Translations under genes and position numbers: made by a program
Part shown: positions 12,138-23,900 of the stretch, in pieces
Position numbering within the stretch: the stretch's first letter is position 1
Layout of the letters: every line of letters starts with the position of its first letter
Notes under the pieces: model-generated
The model's input: only the letters and a program-made list of their open reading frames with translations
What the model was told of the DNA's origin: nothing
Database searches by the model: none
Assembly (NCBI RefSeq): GCF_947179165.1
Contig: NC_077244.1
Coordinates: 70,602,144 to 70,666,143, forward strand
Reading direction: 5' to 3'
DNA from: Solanum dulcamara
Lineage: Eukaryota > Streptophyta > Magnoliopsida > Solanales > Solanaceae
DNA length: 64,000 nt

Positions 12138-14127
12138 ACTCCTTCATTGTCTAAGATTTTGCTAATCACAAGGGAACAACTAAACTCTCCATATGATGTA
12201 AATAGTTGGAAAAAAATGCATTGGTTGTTTCAATTATTTGATAGTGCGAAGAAAATGATAAAAACTATATTTACCACAGGGTTTCTTTCCTTATTTTTAC
12301 TATTTTGCCCCTTGCTCCGCTGGTGGGTATCCCAGTTTATGTGCAATATACAATTGAAAGAGTAATGAGAAGTCTGAGATATAGACATTTTCTTTGAATT
12401 TCAAGAAGTCTGACATACTTGTTTCTCATTTCCTCTTTCTCTGTATTTATCTTATTATTATTTCAATCCCATCGCGAATGTTCATCTTTATTTCCATTAT
12501 GTGTTTCATGTTATAGAGAAGTCAGTTTAAAATAACAGATACTCCAATTGCGATATCAAGCAAGTCGATTTTTTTTTGCATTTCCGCATTCCATTCTAGT
12601 AGAATACTTCCTTAGAGCTTATATTTTTAAGCCTGATATTAAATTGAAATAATAGTTATATTTTTGGGTTCAACTCACAAAATTAGTAACTTGTCAAAAG
12701 GATTCTATAAAATTACTTATTTGTAAACTTACGGTTTCTGAAAACCGTCCGTATTTTTTGACATAAGCAAGCTCCCCCATGTTTAAATTTCGTGATCTTT
12801 AAGTCTTAATATTCGTCAATCATCCTTTATTTGGAAGCTGAAAATTAGAGAACAAAACTGAATGTTAACAAATGAATAACTACAAATGCTTGTATAGTTA
12901 AAACATGAGCTTTCTTTTGTTTAGCTTCGACTATAAAGTCGATCTCAATTATTTAAATAAACTCTTATTGATAAATAGATTTTAGAATGCTAATTATTAT
13001 TATTGAAGAAACATGTGGATATTAAGCTTAAAACTGATTTCTGGGGTAAGAACTAAATATAGATCCTGAAATAATGAGATTGATCTAATTTAATTTTTCC
13101 TCTTAAAACATATCTATAATCCAAAGCCAAAAGTAATTCAAGCCTTCGTTAAGTAATTTTTTTTTTTTGGACAATTTCAAATATATACCATAAATTAATT
13201 AATTTACAACAAAATAGTCATGCTTTATTTACATAAAAAAAAAATAGCCAAAATCATAGGAAATACACAGTAACTATACAATATAGCTTGTCAAAAGTCA
13301 TAGAAAGTATACACTGACTATATAATATAGATTACTTATACATGAGTTATACATTATGATACACTCAAAAACTGAATATAACTTGACTATATATGAAATA
13401 TACATTGATTATACATGTCTATACAGCGAATGACCATTTTTTTGGTAATTAATTTGACTGAATGGCCATGTACTATAATTATCCCATTTTTCCCCCTAGA
13501 AGAATGAGCAACAACAACAACATACCCAGTGAATTTTACAAAATGAGATACGGAAAAGATAGAGTGGACGTTGATCTTTAACCCAGTGTTGAGAGACTGT
13601 CTCTCTGAAAGTATCAATGAAAGCAGATATGTTCAGGCATTTAGCTCTCTCCTAATCTGAAGTTTATTCAATCATGACTACCTTTGAAGAAAAGACCTAA
13701 TTAGTCTTTGAGTCATCCGAATAAAATTCATGCAGATAATGCTCTTGATATGCCTTCAATAAGTTATTAACATAAGAGTTTACTATTTTGCTCTATTACG
13801 GTTTCTGAAATAAGGTCTAGTATCAACAGAACTGCTTTAACTTCACGAGTATAATAATTGTCATTTTCAATATTGAGGATTTTGAAAATGTAGAAGTTAT
13901 ATAGAGTTTTGGTGTTGTTGTATGAAGGATATAATTCTTTAACAGCAGTATCGACAAGCAGGTAGTTGTCGTATAGTGGTAAGTAAAGTTCATCACAGTA
14001 TCACACCATTCAGATGATAAGAACATTATCGAACACCAAATATTTTATTGGATCAGTTCTTTGTCTCTTTTCCTTTTTTAGTATAAAGTCTTTTTTAATT
14101 TAATGCAGCTATAAATTGACAATACTA
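12138..14127. other. Intergenic region between CASP and the protease gene (convergent 3' ends)
   Basis: AT-rich DNA between two convergent genes. It must hold the CASP 3' UTR and polyadenylation region and the protease 3' UTR. The stretch 13160-13490 is rich in TATACA-type repeats and resembles degenerate non-autonomous DNA elements, but clean termini were not found. The RTE tail at 13506-13620 is listed separately. Short ORFs here have no recognisable protein similarity. Confidence 0.6.
13506..13620 (-). mobile_element. Second truncated RTE LINE 3' tail
   Basis: It begins GAGCAACAACAACAACATAC and continues CCCAGTGAATTTTACAAAATG. This is the reverse complement of the TTG-repeat 3' terminus of RTE LINEs. 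A degraded GAGAGACTGTCTCTCTG follows, which corresponds to the usual sequence near this tail. No coding part is left. Confidence 0.6.
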
Positions 14128-15624
14128 CTAACATTTATCACGACTAAATCCAACAAGGTTATTAGTCAGGTCATAACTGACACGCGTCCCCTGCTGCTGA
14201 ACATTCCCGATTATCGACAGTGATTCATCCGTCGGAGCAAACGCTAAGCAATACTTCCCCGACGAGTCTATCGGAACCAGAGTATTCTGTGCATGCAACG
14301 GCAGCGTTTTACCACCAGAAAAATGAAACGCCACCGTCGGAACACTCGCCCTTCTCATAGACGACAGATCAAAGCATGTATCAAACAACTCGAATCTATC
14401 AGATGACGGCAAATTCTGAGCATATTTCACGAATGTGTCACGTAAAGCATCGTAAACTCTGCTCTGCAAACGAGTCACCGCTGTTCCAGAATCCACGATA
14501 ATTCCTCCCCTCCCATTATCGTCCACCTGAAAAATACTCGCCGGAACCTGTAACATCTCGCCGCCGACGCTGATTCCTTCGAGACCGATGTAGAAAAAAG
14601 TGTCTCTCTTCGAGTTACGTAGCAATGGTGCAAACACCGAGTCATTTGGTCCGGCGGAATTGAACTCCAACGTCGATGAAGAATCAGAATCACTGTCTAC
14701 CAGGCAGTAGGAAAACGACGTCGCTTTTACTTGAGATGGAAGAGATAATGAGCCGCCGCCGAGACCTAACAACCCAGCTGACCCGGTAAATAGCCCTTCA
14801 TTATCATGGCCACAGCCTATAACAACATTAGAGAACGATCCAGAGTTACCAAACGACACCGTTTCAGTTGCTAATTCTCCTTCTGTGTACGACCCATCTC
14901 CATAGGAGACTTGATACATACACGTATCGACATAACAACTCGAGGCATCAAGTGCCGAGCACTCCGGTGAGTCGCAAGAAACCGGATTGTATGTGGAGGA
15001 ATCAGACGGGTTGAAAATCGGATCCGTTTGTTGGTAACATTCGGAACAGGGTTCACATTGAAGCCAATTGATATCGCTGCCAGTATCAATAGCCATGTAA
15101 AATTCCTTGGCAGGTTCTCCAACTCCTAGACGAGCAAAATACTCGCCACTGCCTTCACTTGATCCAGATGTAACAGGGGTCTGAAATTCTTCAGGTCCCG
15201 ACATGGTTCGAACCGATTTGAGATCAGAATAAGTAAAATTAGTGGGAGAAAGTTGAAGCATAGCAGTGAGTGAGGAAACTCGGGCCGTGTCACGAGCTAG
15301 TCGGGAGAGAGTAAGAGATGTATAGTCTCTGTGTTGGGGTTTCACAAGAGAAGAACGAGGATAGATTGATACAGAGAATGCAGAGGAAGACGACGAAGAA
15401 TAAAGAGGTTGCTGTTGTTGTTTTATTGCTTCTTGTTGTTGGAGAGATTTCAAATTGGGAGAGAGAACTTGAAGGGTGTTTTGAATGGATTTTGAGACAT
15501 CGAGGATTTGGGAATGTGGAAGTGAAGAAACTAGTGAGCGACATAGAGAACAAGGAAGGAAAGAAACAAAGACGATGATCGTGAGAATAAAGAAGGAAAT
15601 TAAATTAGAAAGTGATATGGCCAT
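14128..15624 (-). CDS. ASPG1: Aspartic protease, ASPG1-type (A1 family), single exon
   Basis: An intronless 498-residue open reading frame from ATG at 15624 to TAG at 14128. Residues 1-30 form a hydrophobic signal peptide (LISFFILTIIVFVSFLPC). A pro-region follows to about 140, with Gln and Ser runs near 62-82. The A1 catalytic core has the first active-site motif DTGSD with Asp180 and the second VDSGT with Asp378. A Cys-rich nepenthesin-type insert (CEPCSECYQQ) follows the first motif. This places it in the atypical nepenthesin-like plant proteases. The Arabidopsis relative ASPG1 (ASPARTIC PROTEASE IN GUARD CELL 1) is an ER-associated protease linked to ABA and drought responses. The orthologue call also rests on position: in Arabidopsis ASPG1 is next to CASP, as here. 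Both catalytic Asp motifs are intact, so it is probably functional. Confidence 0.93.
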   Translation of the reverse strand: MAISLSNLISFFILTIIVFVSFLPCSLCRSLVSSLPHSQILDVSKSIQNTLQVLSPNLKSLQQQEAIKQQQQPLYSSSSSSAFSVSIYPRSSLVKPQHRDYTSLTLSRLARDTARVSSLTAMLQLSPTNFTYSDLKSVRTMSGPEEFQTPVTSGSSEGSGEYFARLGVGEPAKEFYMAIDTGSDINWLQCEPCSECYQQTDPIFNPSDSSTYNPVSCDSPECSALDASSCYVDTCMYQVSYGDGSYTEGELATETVSFGNSGSFSNVVIGCGHDNEGLFTGSAGLLGLGGGSLSLPSQVKATSFSYCLVDSDSDSSSTLEFNSAGPNDSVFAPLLRNSKRDTFFYIGLEGISVGGEMLQVPASIFQVDDNGRGGIIVDSGTAVTRLQSRVYDALRDTFVKYAQNLPSSDRFELFDTCFDLSSMRRASVPTVAFHFSGGKTLPLHAQNTLVPIDSSGKYCLAFAPTDESLSIIGNVQQQGTRVSYDLTNNLVGFSRDKC

Positions 15625-15676
15625 TGTTGTTAAGTGTAAAGAGAAACGATGAATGGAAAAATTGAAGATGGGAGTG

Positions 15677-15687
15677 GATATAAATAG
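15677..15687 (-). promoter_or_regulatory. Candidate TATA box of the protease gene
   Basis: On the minus strand the sequence reads CTATTTATATC, about 55 bp upstream of the protease ATG. A start site about 30 bp downstream would leave a short leader of roughly 25 nt. This is inference from position and base composition only. Confidence 0.35.
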
Positions 15688-15699
15688 CAGGAGGAGGAG

Positions 15700-17933
15700 A
15701 AGGAAAAGGCGAAAGGTGAGAAAACAGAGAAAGAGAAGGAGATCACCTATAAAGTTTGAATAACAAACAATGCATTAATGGAGGGAAACAAGCTTTCATA
15801 CATAGCACTCACCAGTAAACAACTTACTTGCGATAACTATTTATTCTATTCATCAATTCTCTTTTACTTAGTCCAATTTGTATTTTACAATCCCTTTAAA
15901 AAGATATCAATAAATATTTATTTTATTCAATTATCCTTATTAGTAGTAGTTTGATTGTTTGTAATAGCCAGTAATGATTACTTAATGACAAGGGTAAATT
16001 ATCCTATTTATTAGATGTTTTTTTGAGAATAAAACAGTATTAAAAAATAACTATTTTTTAATTAAAAAATTGTTAAGTGAAAGGAAACAGAGGGAGTTGT
16101 TGATACCAGTGGTTTTTCCCCTTGGTATCATTATCAGTATTTCTCTAGTTATCACTCATCTGTGTAAATTCTTTTATCCATATTGGTGTGAAAATATTAA
16201 TATCTAATTAGATTTATTAAGAATAAATACAGATAAGTGTATATTATTAACATTTGTTTGTAAGGGGGAAAAATGATGAATACTCTTTTAAAGCTGGTCA
16301 AAATTACACCAAATAATTATATCTGAAATCATCTGCTCTAAATATTGAGGAAAGAATTGACATTCTGGTCTTGATCTTTCTTCATTCTTTATTATTTTGA
16401 CAAAGGAACAAAATGCTAAAACAAATTTTAATTCTTTGCTTTGACACCCGTTATATTCAGTACTCCACTTTCTTTAAAATTAGTTTCTTATTAGTATATT
16501 AAAAAGAACGGTAGGTTCATATATTTATCCTAATAAGAAATATTTTTAGTCACATAAATCTAATGGCGTATTTAAAATTATAAATTTTAAAAGCTTTTAG
16601 TCACAAAAATATTATGATATATTTAAGAAAATAAATTTTAAATTTTCACTTTTCTTCAATGTTTATTTGGTCTGGCTCTATCAATGCTTCATTACAAGAT
16701 AATCTATCAATTTCCTACCTAATTTTCAACAAGGAATATCTGATTTAATGCCCCCGATGACCTTTTCCTGTCATTGTCACAGACAGACATTTTCTTCTAG
16801 CATTTAATTGCATTATTAAATAATCCATAAATTTTTTGTTCTCCTTTTACTTTTCCTATCTTCTTTCTCGTCCACTATCTTTTCATTTTAAAAAAAGCAT
16901 TTCTTGAGTTTAAGAAAAGATACCTTTTTTTCCTCCCCTGTGTTTACTCTTCGTTCAACACATGCCTCCTTTATCTAGATTTGTTGTATTCGAGCTGAGG
17001 ATTTTTACGAAACAGACTTTTTACTGAGGTAATGGAAAGATCTATGCATATATTTTCTTCTTCATACCTCATCAAACCTCACTTGTGGAATTTCACTTAG
17101 GTATGTTGAAGGTTAGTTATTGAAAAAAAGGACTTCAGACATAGAGTACTATATAATTCTTTGGTTAGTTGCAAAATTAATTGCAAGCCTATTTATGGTA
17201 TTGTTGGATAGTTTAGAGCAATAAAGTTGAGCTGCACTTGATTAAATACCGGAGTAACAGTTCCAGGTGCAAGAAAGACTTAACTACACTAGAAAACTGA
17301 CATATTTTTTTTCGTAAGTGTTTATTTATCCATTTATTTAACTACCAGTCCAATATATCTCCACTGGTGCTCTCTCTGTAAATATTGCAGAGAGGGGTTG
17401 GTTTCCAAGTTCTCAGTTATGCTTAATTTTTTGTGCAAATAAGAACGGAGAAAAAAGGGGAATTTCAAAGTCTCGACATTAAATTGAATATATCACCGTT
17501 TTGCACACTCCTAAGCTGGCATTTCAAAGGCTCTCTCTTCCTCTCTGCTCCACAATACTGAATTTTGGGCTGTCGTGTTTGTAGGTCTTCTCTAACTGTT
17601 CCTATAATTCATGCTTATAATATGGACATTAACATTGTGTAGAACAAACAGGGAAGGTTTTGACCATTTCTCGTTTTGCCTTTGGTGTTTTGGGGGAAAG
17701 GAAGGTTGTATAGTCGTTTGCGAAGGAGCAATTAAATAGAGTACTGCCCAAGTTAGTCTGTTAGAAGATCATAACATAACGTTTACTATAAACACAGGAT
17801 GCATACAAAAATATACAGAGGATCATGTTCACCGTAAGGATTTAAATGAAACTTCAAAACTTGGCATACGTTATATCCACAAAACCAACAGTATCATTTT
17901 CCCACCCCAGGCTTCACAGAGTAGAAGATAGTT
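15700..17933. other. Intergenic region between protease 5' end and MSH2 3' end
   Basis: AT-rich sequence that should contain the protease promoter and the MSH2 3' UTR (just right of 17800, judging from the conserved copy that begins at 61557). Apart from the Stowaway-like remnant below, no gene, RNA or clear transposon was recognised. Short ORFs are random. Confidence 0.55.
15865..16098. mobile_element. Eroded Stowaway-like MITE
   Basis: Read in reverse, the right end gives CTCCCTCTGTTTCCTTTCAC, the terminal motif of plant Stowaway (Tc1/mariner) MITEs. The left end (CTTTTACTTAGTCCAATTTG) only partly matches, so the inverted repeat is decayed. The interior is very AT-rich and non-coding. Confidence 0.4.
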
Positions 17934-20900
17934 CTAATCTGAAGAACTAAAGAATTGCTGAAGCCACTGACTGTCAACTGCATTCTTCTCAAGGTCGGTC
18001 TTCATTTTGCTCAACTCTTGCAAGGCCTGCTTTAAATCCATCTTATCCAGTGGCAACTGAGTAAAATCCCGTAAGAATTGACGAGCTCGGGCAGTACCTC
18101 TAGACACGTCATGTGGGTCAAATTCCCTCTTCCGCTTTGAGACTGCCTGGAAGAACAAAGACAAATTTATACATTCACAATAACAAAAAACTTGAGGGTA
18201 GTACTCTCGAATGTTATTTGAGCTGAAATCTGGTTTACATGTCCCCTGCCTCAAAGAAGACATGGGAAGCCAATATCAAGTAGGGTCAAAACAACGGGAA
18301 AACAAAGTTACATGTGATAGTGCCACTATTGTTTTCCAAGAGGACACTACAGCATGCAAGTGCATAAGTGCACCCTAATACACACAGAAAAGCAATAAGC
18401 AACAGAGCAGAGCAAGATGTCATAAGAAGTTTTACTATATGACACCATTGATCATTCAAAAGCATCAAATGAGATCTGAAAGATTAACCAAAAGCTTAAA
18501 TAACAGAATGACCATTTTTACATTATCACCTATAGCTAGACCCATTTAGCAATCTTGCATATGATTTTGAAACAAAGGAGATTTGAGAATGCCTCTACAC
18601 AGGGTTGCCAACAGCCAAACATGATCCTAAATTTAAAACGAAAGGACGCAAAAGTATTATGATATTTGTGATGAGCATAGGGAAGTAACCAAAGGAAATA
18701 CCTCTTTACAGTCATTTGGCATCATAGCATTAGGAGAGAAATCCTCCAACTCAGATGCCTTTTCTCTGGCCAGGGCCACAACACTTCGTGGAAAATTGGC
18801 AAACTCTGCAACGTGAATACCAAAACTTTGATCACAAGCACCAGGTTGAACCTGGAAGGGTACAACGATTAGATGCTGAGCAACTGCTCAAATTCTAAAA
18901 AGCGCATGAAACTAGTTTTTCAGTCCATGTTTACAGGAGTTCAACAATAGAACTTGTGAAATCAACTACTTCAAGTGACGTTTTGACTGTTTGGTGCGGT
19001 CACCAAATAAACTTCAGATTGCATGTGCAGCCATAACTCAGATATAAAACAGATTCTGACATAAATAGGGTACCGAGATATACAAAGCAATTGATGGAAA
19101 GTGCTCACTGATCACCATAAGCTGAATTCAATGAGCTATTAAGCAATGTTGTGAAACCACATGTTTATAAAACGTAACAAGTGCGCTCTTTTTATCTTTT
19201 TTCTGATCAGTGAGTAAGATCTTTCTGATATCCATATTAGCTGCCACTCCACTTATGTGACACAAAAGTTCCCTTACATATATTAAAACCATCCTAAATA
19301 AAGATCAAACTTTCTCAAACCTGGCAGTTACAAGTTAATCAGGAAAGAAACTTTTTTCTTAATTAAATTTATCTGGAAATAAGCTACTCATAGCACTTCA
19401 AAATTACTGGGACAAGACGAGAATGAGTCAGAAGTAGCCAGAAAGAGAGGAAGATAAACATACCTTGTAAAGCATAGTTAGCTTGCGACTAGAAGAGTCA
19501 ATGTGAGCACTGACATGAAAATTTGCCACACCAGCAATTTGCTTATGCCCATTCTTTCCATTCTCATTGGCCAATGCAGTCAGCTCATGAAAGTGAGTTG
19601 CAAACAATGTTGGTGCTTTAATTTCTTCAACAATGTGCTCACAAATAGCCCAAGCTAAACCTAATAATGTGAATAAAATACAGGAAACGGTTATGAAGTA
19701 GTGGCGAAACAACCTGATGACTTAACAAAGTTGCCAAGGAAATAACCCTAGTTCAGCAATGTTCACGCTCGGAAAAAGAACCCCCAAAAGGAGAAAAGGA
19801 CAAACATTATTCAGTGCCTGTGAATATTTCATGATGCAAATAAGGAGGGGTTTAGATTAGATATGGTTCCAAGTTGATTGTATAATATTTGAAACCCTAA
19901 TCTCCTACAGTGGACAAAATGGGAGAGAACTAACAATATTGATTGAAAGGCTTTGATCAACAATTTTTATCACCACTTGGGTCAACATTTGCCTAGCCCA
20001 GTTTTCCTTCATTAAGCTCAAGTAGTTTGCCAAGACACTGAGTTAAATCTTTTTTACAAGCCTGTGTGGGCCTAGGTTATGGAAGAATAGGTCAGGAAAA
20101 TTATCATCATGCTTTATCATTAATTTTATTGAATCTCGTTGCTAGTATAGAATAAAATAGTTAATTCATACGCCATGAAATGATACAATAAGCATGCCAA
20201 CCGAAATAAACCCATTCTATTTCATTTTGAAAGATAGAAAGGTAATCTTATATCTAATATAAATTGTGAGTTGAATGCCTTAATGGTCACACAACTTGTA
20301 GTAATGGTGAGTTGAATGCCTTAAAGGTCACACAACTTGTAGTAATTGGCCACCAAAGTCATTCAACTTTGCCTAGTAAGCTATTGATTTTAATTTAAAT
20401 ACGGGTTGGGTCCTAAATAAATCTGCATAGTGATTTTCATTTTTAAAATACTTTTTCCTAAAAATTAAGAGCTTCCATGTCATTAAATAGGTACTGAAAA
20501 TTGTATTTCTCGCTAAAATGACCATGGAAGCTAACTAGGCAAAGTTGGATGACTTTAGAAGATAAAACCAAGTAGAGTGACTTTGGTGGCCAATTACTAT
20601 AAGTTGAGTGACCATTCAAGCACTCAACTCTATAAATGGCAGACTCATGTGAGAGGCAGCATGGAATGGTTCATTACCAGGAACATGGGAAAGAAACATA
20701 GTTATGAAGCCACTTTCAGAGCAAAACTCGCTTGCAGAACCAGAGACTGAAATTAATCATATATGAAGAAAAACAGAACGGCATGAACCCCAAAGAATAA
20801 AAATGAAGGCGAACACATGAGGTCTTCATTGCTCATCAGCTCATGCCTTCAATTTTTTTGCATTATCAAATCTCTGAGCCTTTACAAACATACCTTGCAG

Positions 20901-23900
20901 AAACACATATACTAGAATAAGGTAAAACTCCGGCACTTGGCCCCATTGGAGTTTGATTCCTACTTAGTTTAGATGTTTGCAAGACAATAAAGAGCAGAGC
21001 CATATTCCTTCAAGAGTTTATGACAATTGGCAGTTAATTTCATGTTATACTCTCTCCACAACCAGTAAATGTCAAATTTCCAATAAGTAGTCTCTCCAAT
21101 GTAATCCTACTATTTCAAATGTTTGCCTGCATTGCCTTTGCTAACACGCACGGTGCATCAGGTAGCCCAAAATCACATTTTAGTATAACTCACTTTAAAC
21201 TTCATTAAATCACCAAATTATAGATTTCTCGCAGAAAGATTATCAGTAATCCCATTATTCCATGACAAGAATATTTACCAGAAAGCATATATGGAGATGA
21301 CACATACAATGGTTTTTACTCTGCTTGTGTTTTCTTTCCTACATGGAAAATGATGTTTGGGCAAACAATCTCATACCAATCAAATTAAAGTGGAAGCTTT
21401 ACATAGGTTACATGATAGGTCCTGCACATCTATATCATGTAATGATGCAATACAAGAGAGCAAACCAAGTCGAGTAAATACAAGTGTTGAAATTTTAAGA
21501 AATGATGTTTATATAAATTCACAAATCAGAAACTCACCAAAGCCATCATAAGTCGACGTCCCACGGCCCAACTCATCAATTATAATCAATGATCTATTAG
21601 TAGCTCCTTTCAAGATTGATGCAGTCTCAAGCATCTCTTGCATAAAAGTAGAAACCCCCTTCAGCTGATTCAAAGAGGAAGAAGGAAAAACACAAGCCTC
21701 TTAGTTCCTTTAGTTATTAAGGAAACCAACAAAACAAAATAGTGACAACTAATAAATAAAAGAACATCATATAAAAGAATACAATTAATTTTGGGCAAAT
21801 GGCAGATTATGAATTACTAGCTATTTCTAACCTAAATATCCAGTCCGGGATACTTCGGGTATGAAGAGGCAGGGGAAGACATTGGTCATTCTACAACATC
21901 AGAAAGTAGGACAAATGTGGTGAAATTCAATGCTTTGTTGTCCAATTGGTGTGGCAGGTAGGATCGACACTATACCTGATGCACCGATGTCTAATGTGTT
22001 TAGCATGATTGAGCTATGCAACAGGCAGTGGAAGAGGAGCTTTGCACTGTTGCAGCAAGTAGTCAGAAGGCTTAGGTGTGGACTTAACAACACATTGATA
22101 ATTCCCCGCATGCATAGTATGGGAATATTTGGATGGCAGAGGATGTCAAACTTTAAAGAAGTAGAACAAATTGAAGTTCTCCATTCCCTTCGAGTACATA
22201 GGAGAGCCAGGAGCGCATTTGATGAGATTGTGGAATCAAGTACTTACTGAAGGCAAGGCCGTACACAAGGTTTCCCTTTTTTTTTTTGGAGATTAAGATC
22301 ATTCACTTCATAAGGGAAGGCATGATTGTGTTGAGCAGTAACACTGAATGCAATTCAACTTTATGTGCAAAGACTTCTGATAAAGAAAAAAGGAACTATG
22401 CAGAGACAACTTCAGCTCCATAATCAAGCACAACCTTCCCACTTAAAAGGCATAATACCAAAAGAGAAGTGGAAAACATCTAGAACACAATGAAGAAGCC
22501 CAGTTAGATGAAACTTATTTAAGCTAATTTGACATGTAGATCAACTATTTTTTGGAAAATGAGATACTTAATCAGAATTACAACGGGGTGGACTTTTAAG
22601 ACAGCAGCATATAGTTGCTTCTTAGGATGGATTGATCAATTATGCCTCAATGACAAACTATTTGGATGAACTCCAAAAAGTTATGAAGGGCTAGCATGTT
22701 CTGTTTCAACAGGCACCATATTGAGCAAGTAGATACTTTAGTTTCTAGATATTCAACAAGGATATGTTCTCTCACCTGGCAATCTCCAGCGCCAACACGA
22801 GCAAAAATGCAATCGCGAATAGAAATGGTAGCATTGTCGCATGGAACAAATGAGCCAACTTGGGCCATCAGGACATTCACACCAACCTGTTAGTGAAAAT
22901 TTGCCAAATAATTTAGATTCTTTTTATAGAGACAGTTTTAATATAGGAATAATCTGTGAATACTGAATACAGAAAAATGCTGGAATACAAATAGAATCAG
23001 ATCTTCAAGCAACTGATTATAAATTCTGTGAATGCCTCACAAGCAGGAATAGCCAAAAAGCAATTCCTAGTTACATTAACATTTATTTGATGGACAACTT
23101 GTCCCTCACATACCTAGTGAGATTGTAAATAAGGCAAAACGAACTTTCAGCAAAATACTGAACTCACACCTGACGAATGTAGGTCGACTTTCCACCCATG
23201 TTAGGGCCTGTGATAATCTGAAACCAACTTTCTCCCCTAACCTGGGAAGACCAAAGAAGTATGTTATAATGCTGTCCAGACAAAATATCAGAGACCAGAA
23301 CATTTCAATACTCTAGCACACATACTAGTTTACAGTCATTAGGGATGAAGTTGACCCAGTCTTGAGCTTCCACACAAGGATGTCTACACCCTTCAAGTAT
23401 AATGTCTCCCGTATCCTATATGGCAACATCACCACATTAGCTGTATATAATTTATTTAACATGGCATCAGTATCATCTTACACAGGAAGAGAAAAAATGT
23501 CCTTACTGGTGGACTGATACTTGGTCTTGAGTAGGCAGTTGGGCAACTGGAAGCCAAATCAGCAAAACTCAGTAGCACATCCAACTCAGAAAGTGACCCA
23601 GCTATACCTTCAAACACCTGGAAAGCCAATACTTGGTAAACTCAAATAAATGGGCTGGGAAAGAAGAGGAGGTTCAACAAAAATATATCATATAATATAC
23701 ATACCTCGGAGAAACTCGCAACTGTTTGAACAACCCGAGCTACCAGTTCTTTCTGACAGCTCTTATACTCATCTAAGATCTTCTGGTACCGATCTCCTAG
23801 TTTTTTGAGTTTTGTATTGGTGAACTTTACCCCATCCTTACGTGTTTCAAGAACAATGTAGTGAGAATTTAGCTGCCTCCTGACTTTTGGTTCTTCTTTC

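Noticed and set aside
15318..15578. 86-codon ORF on the plus strand opposite the protease gene
   Set aside because: It is the antisense shadow of the signal-peptide and Ser/Gln-rich coding region; no start context or homology.
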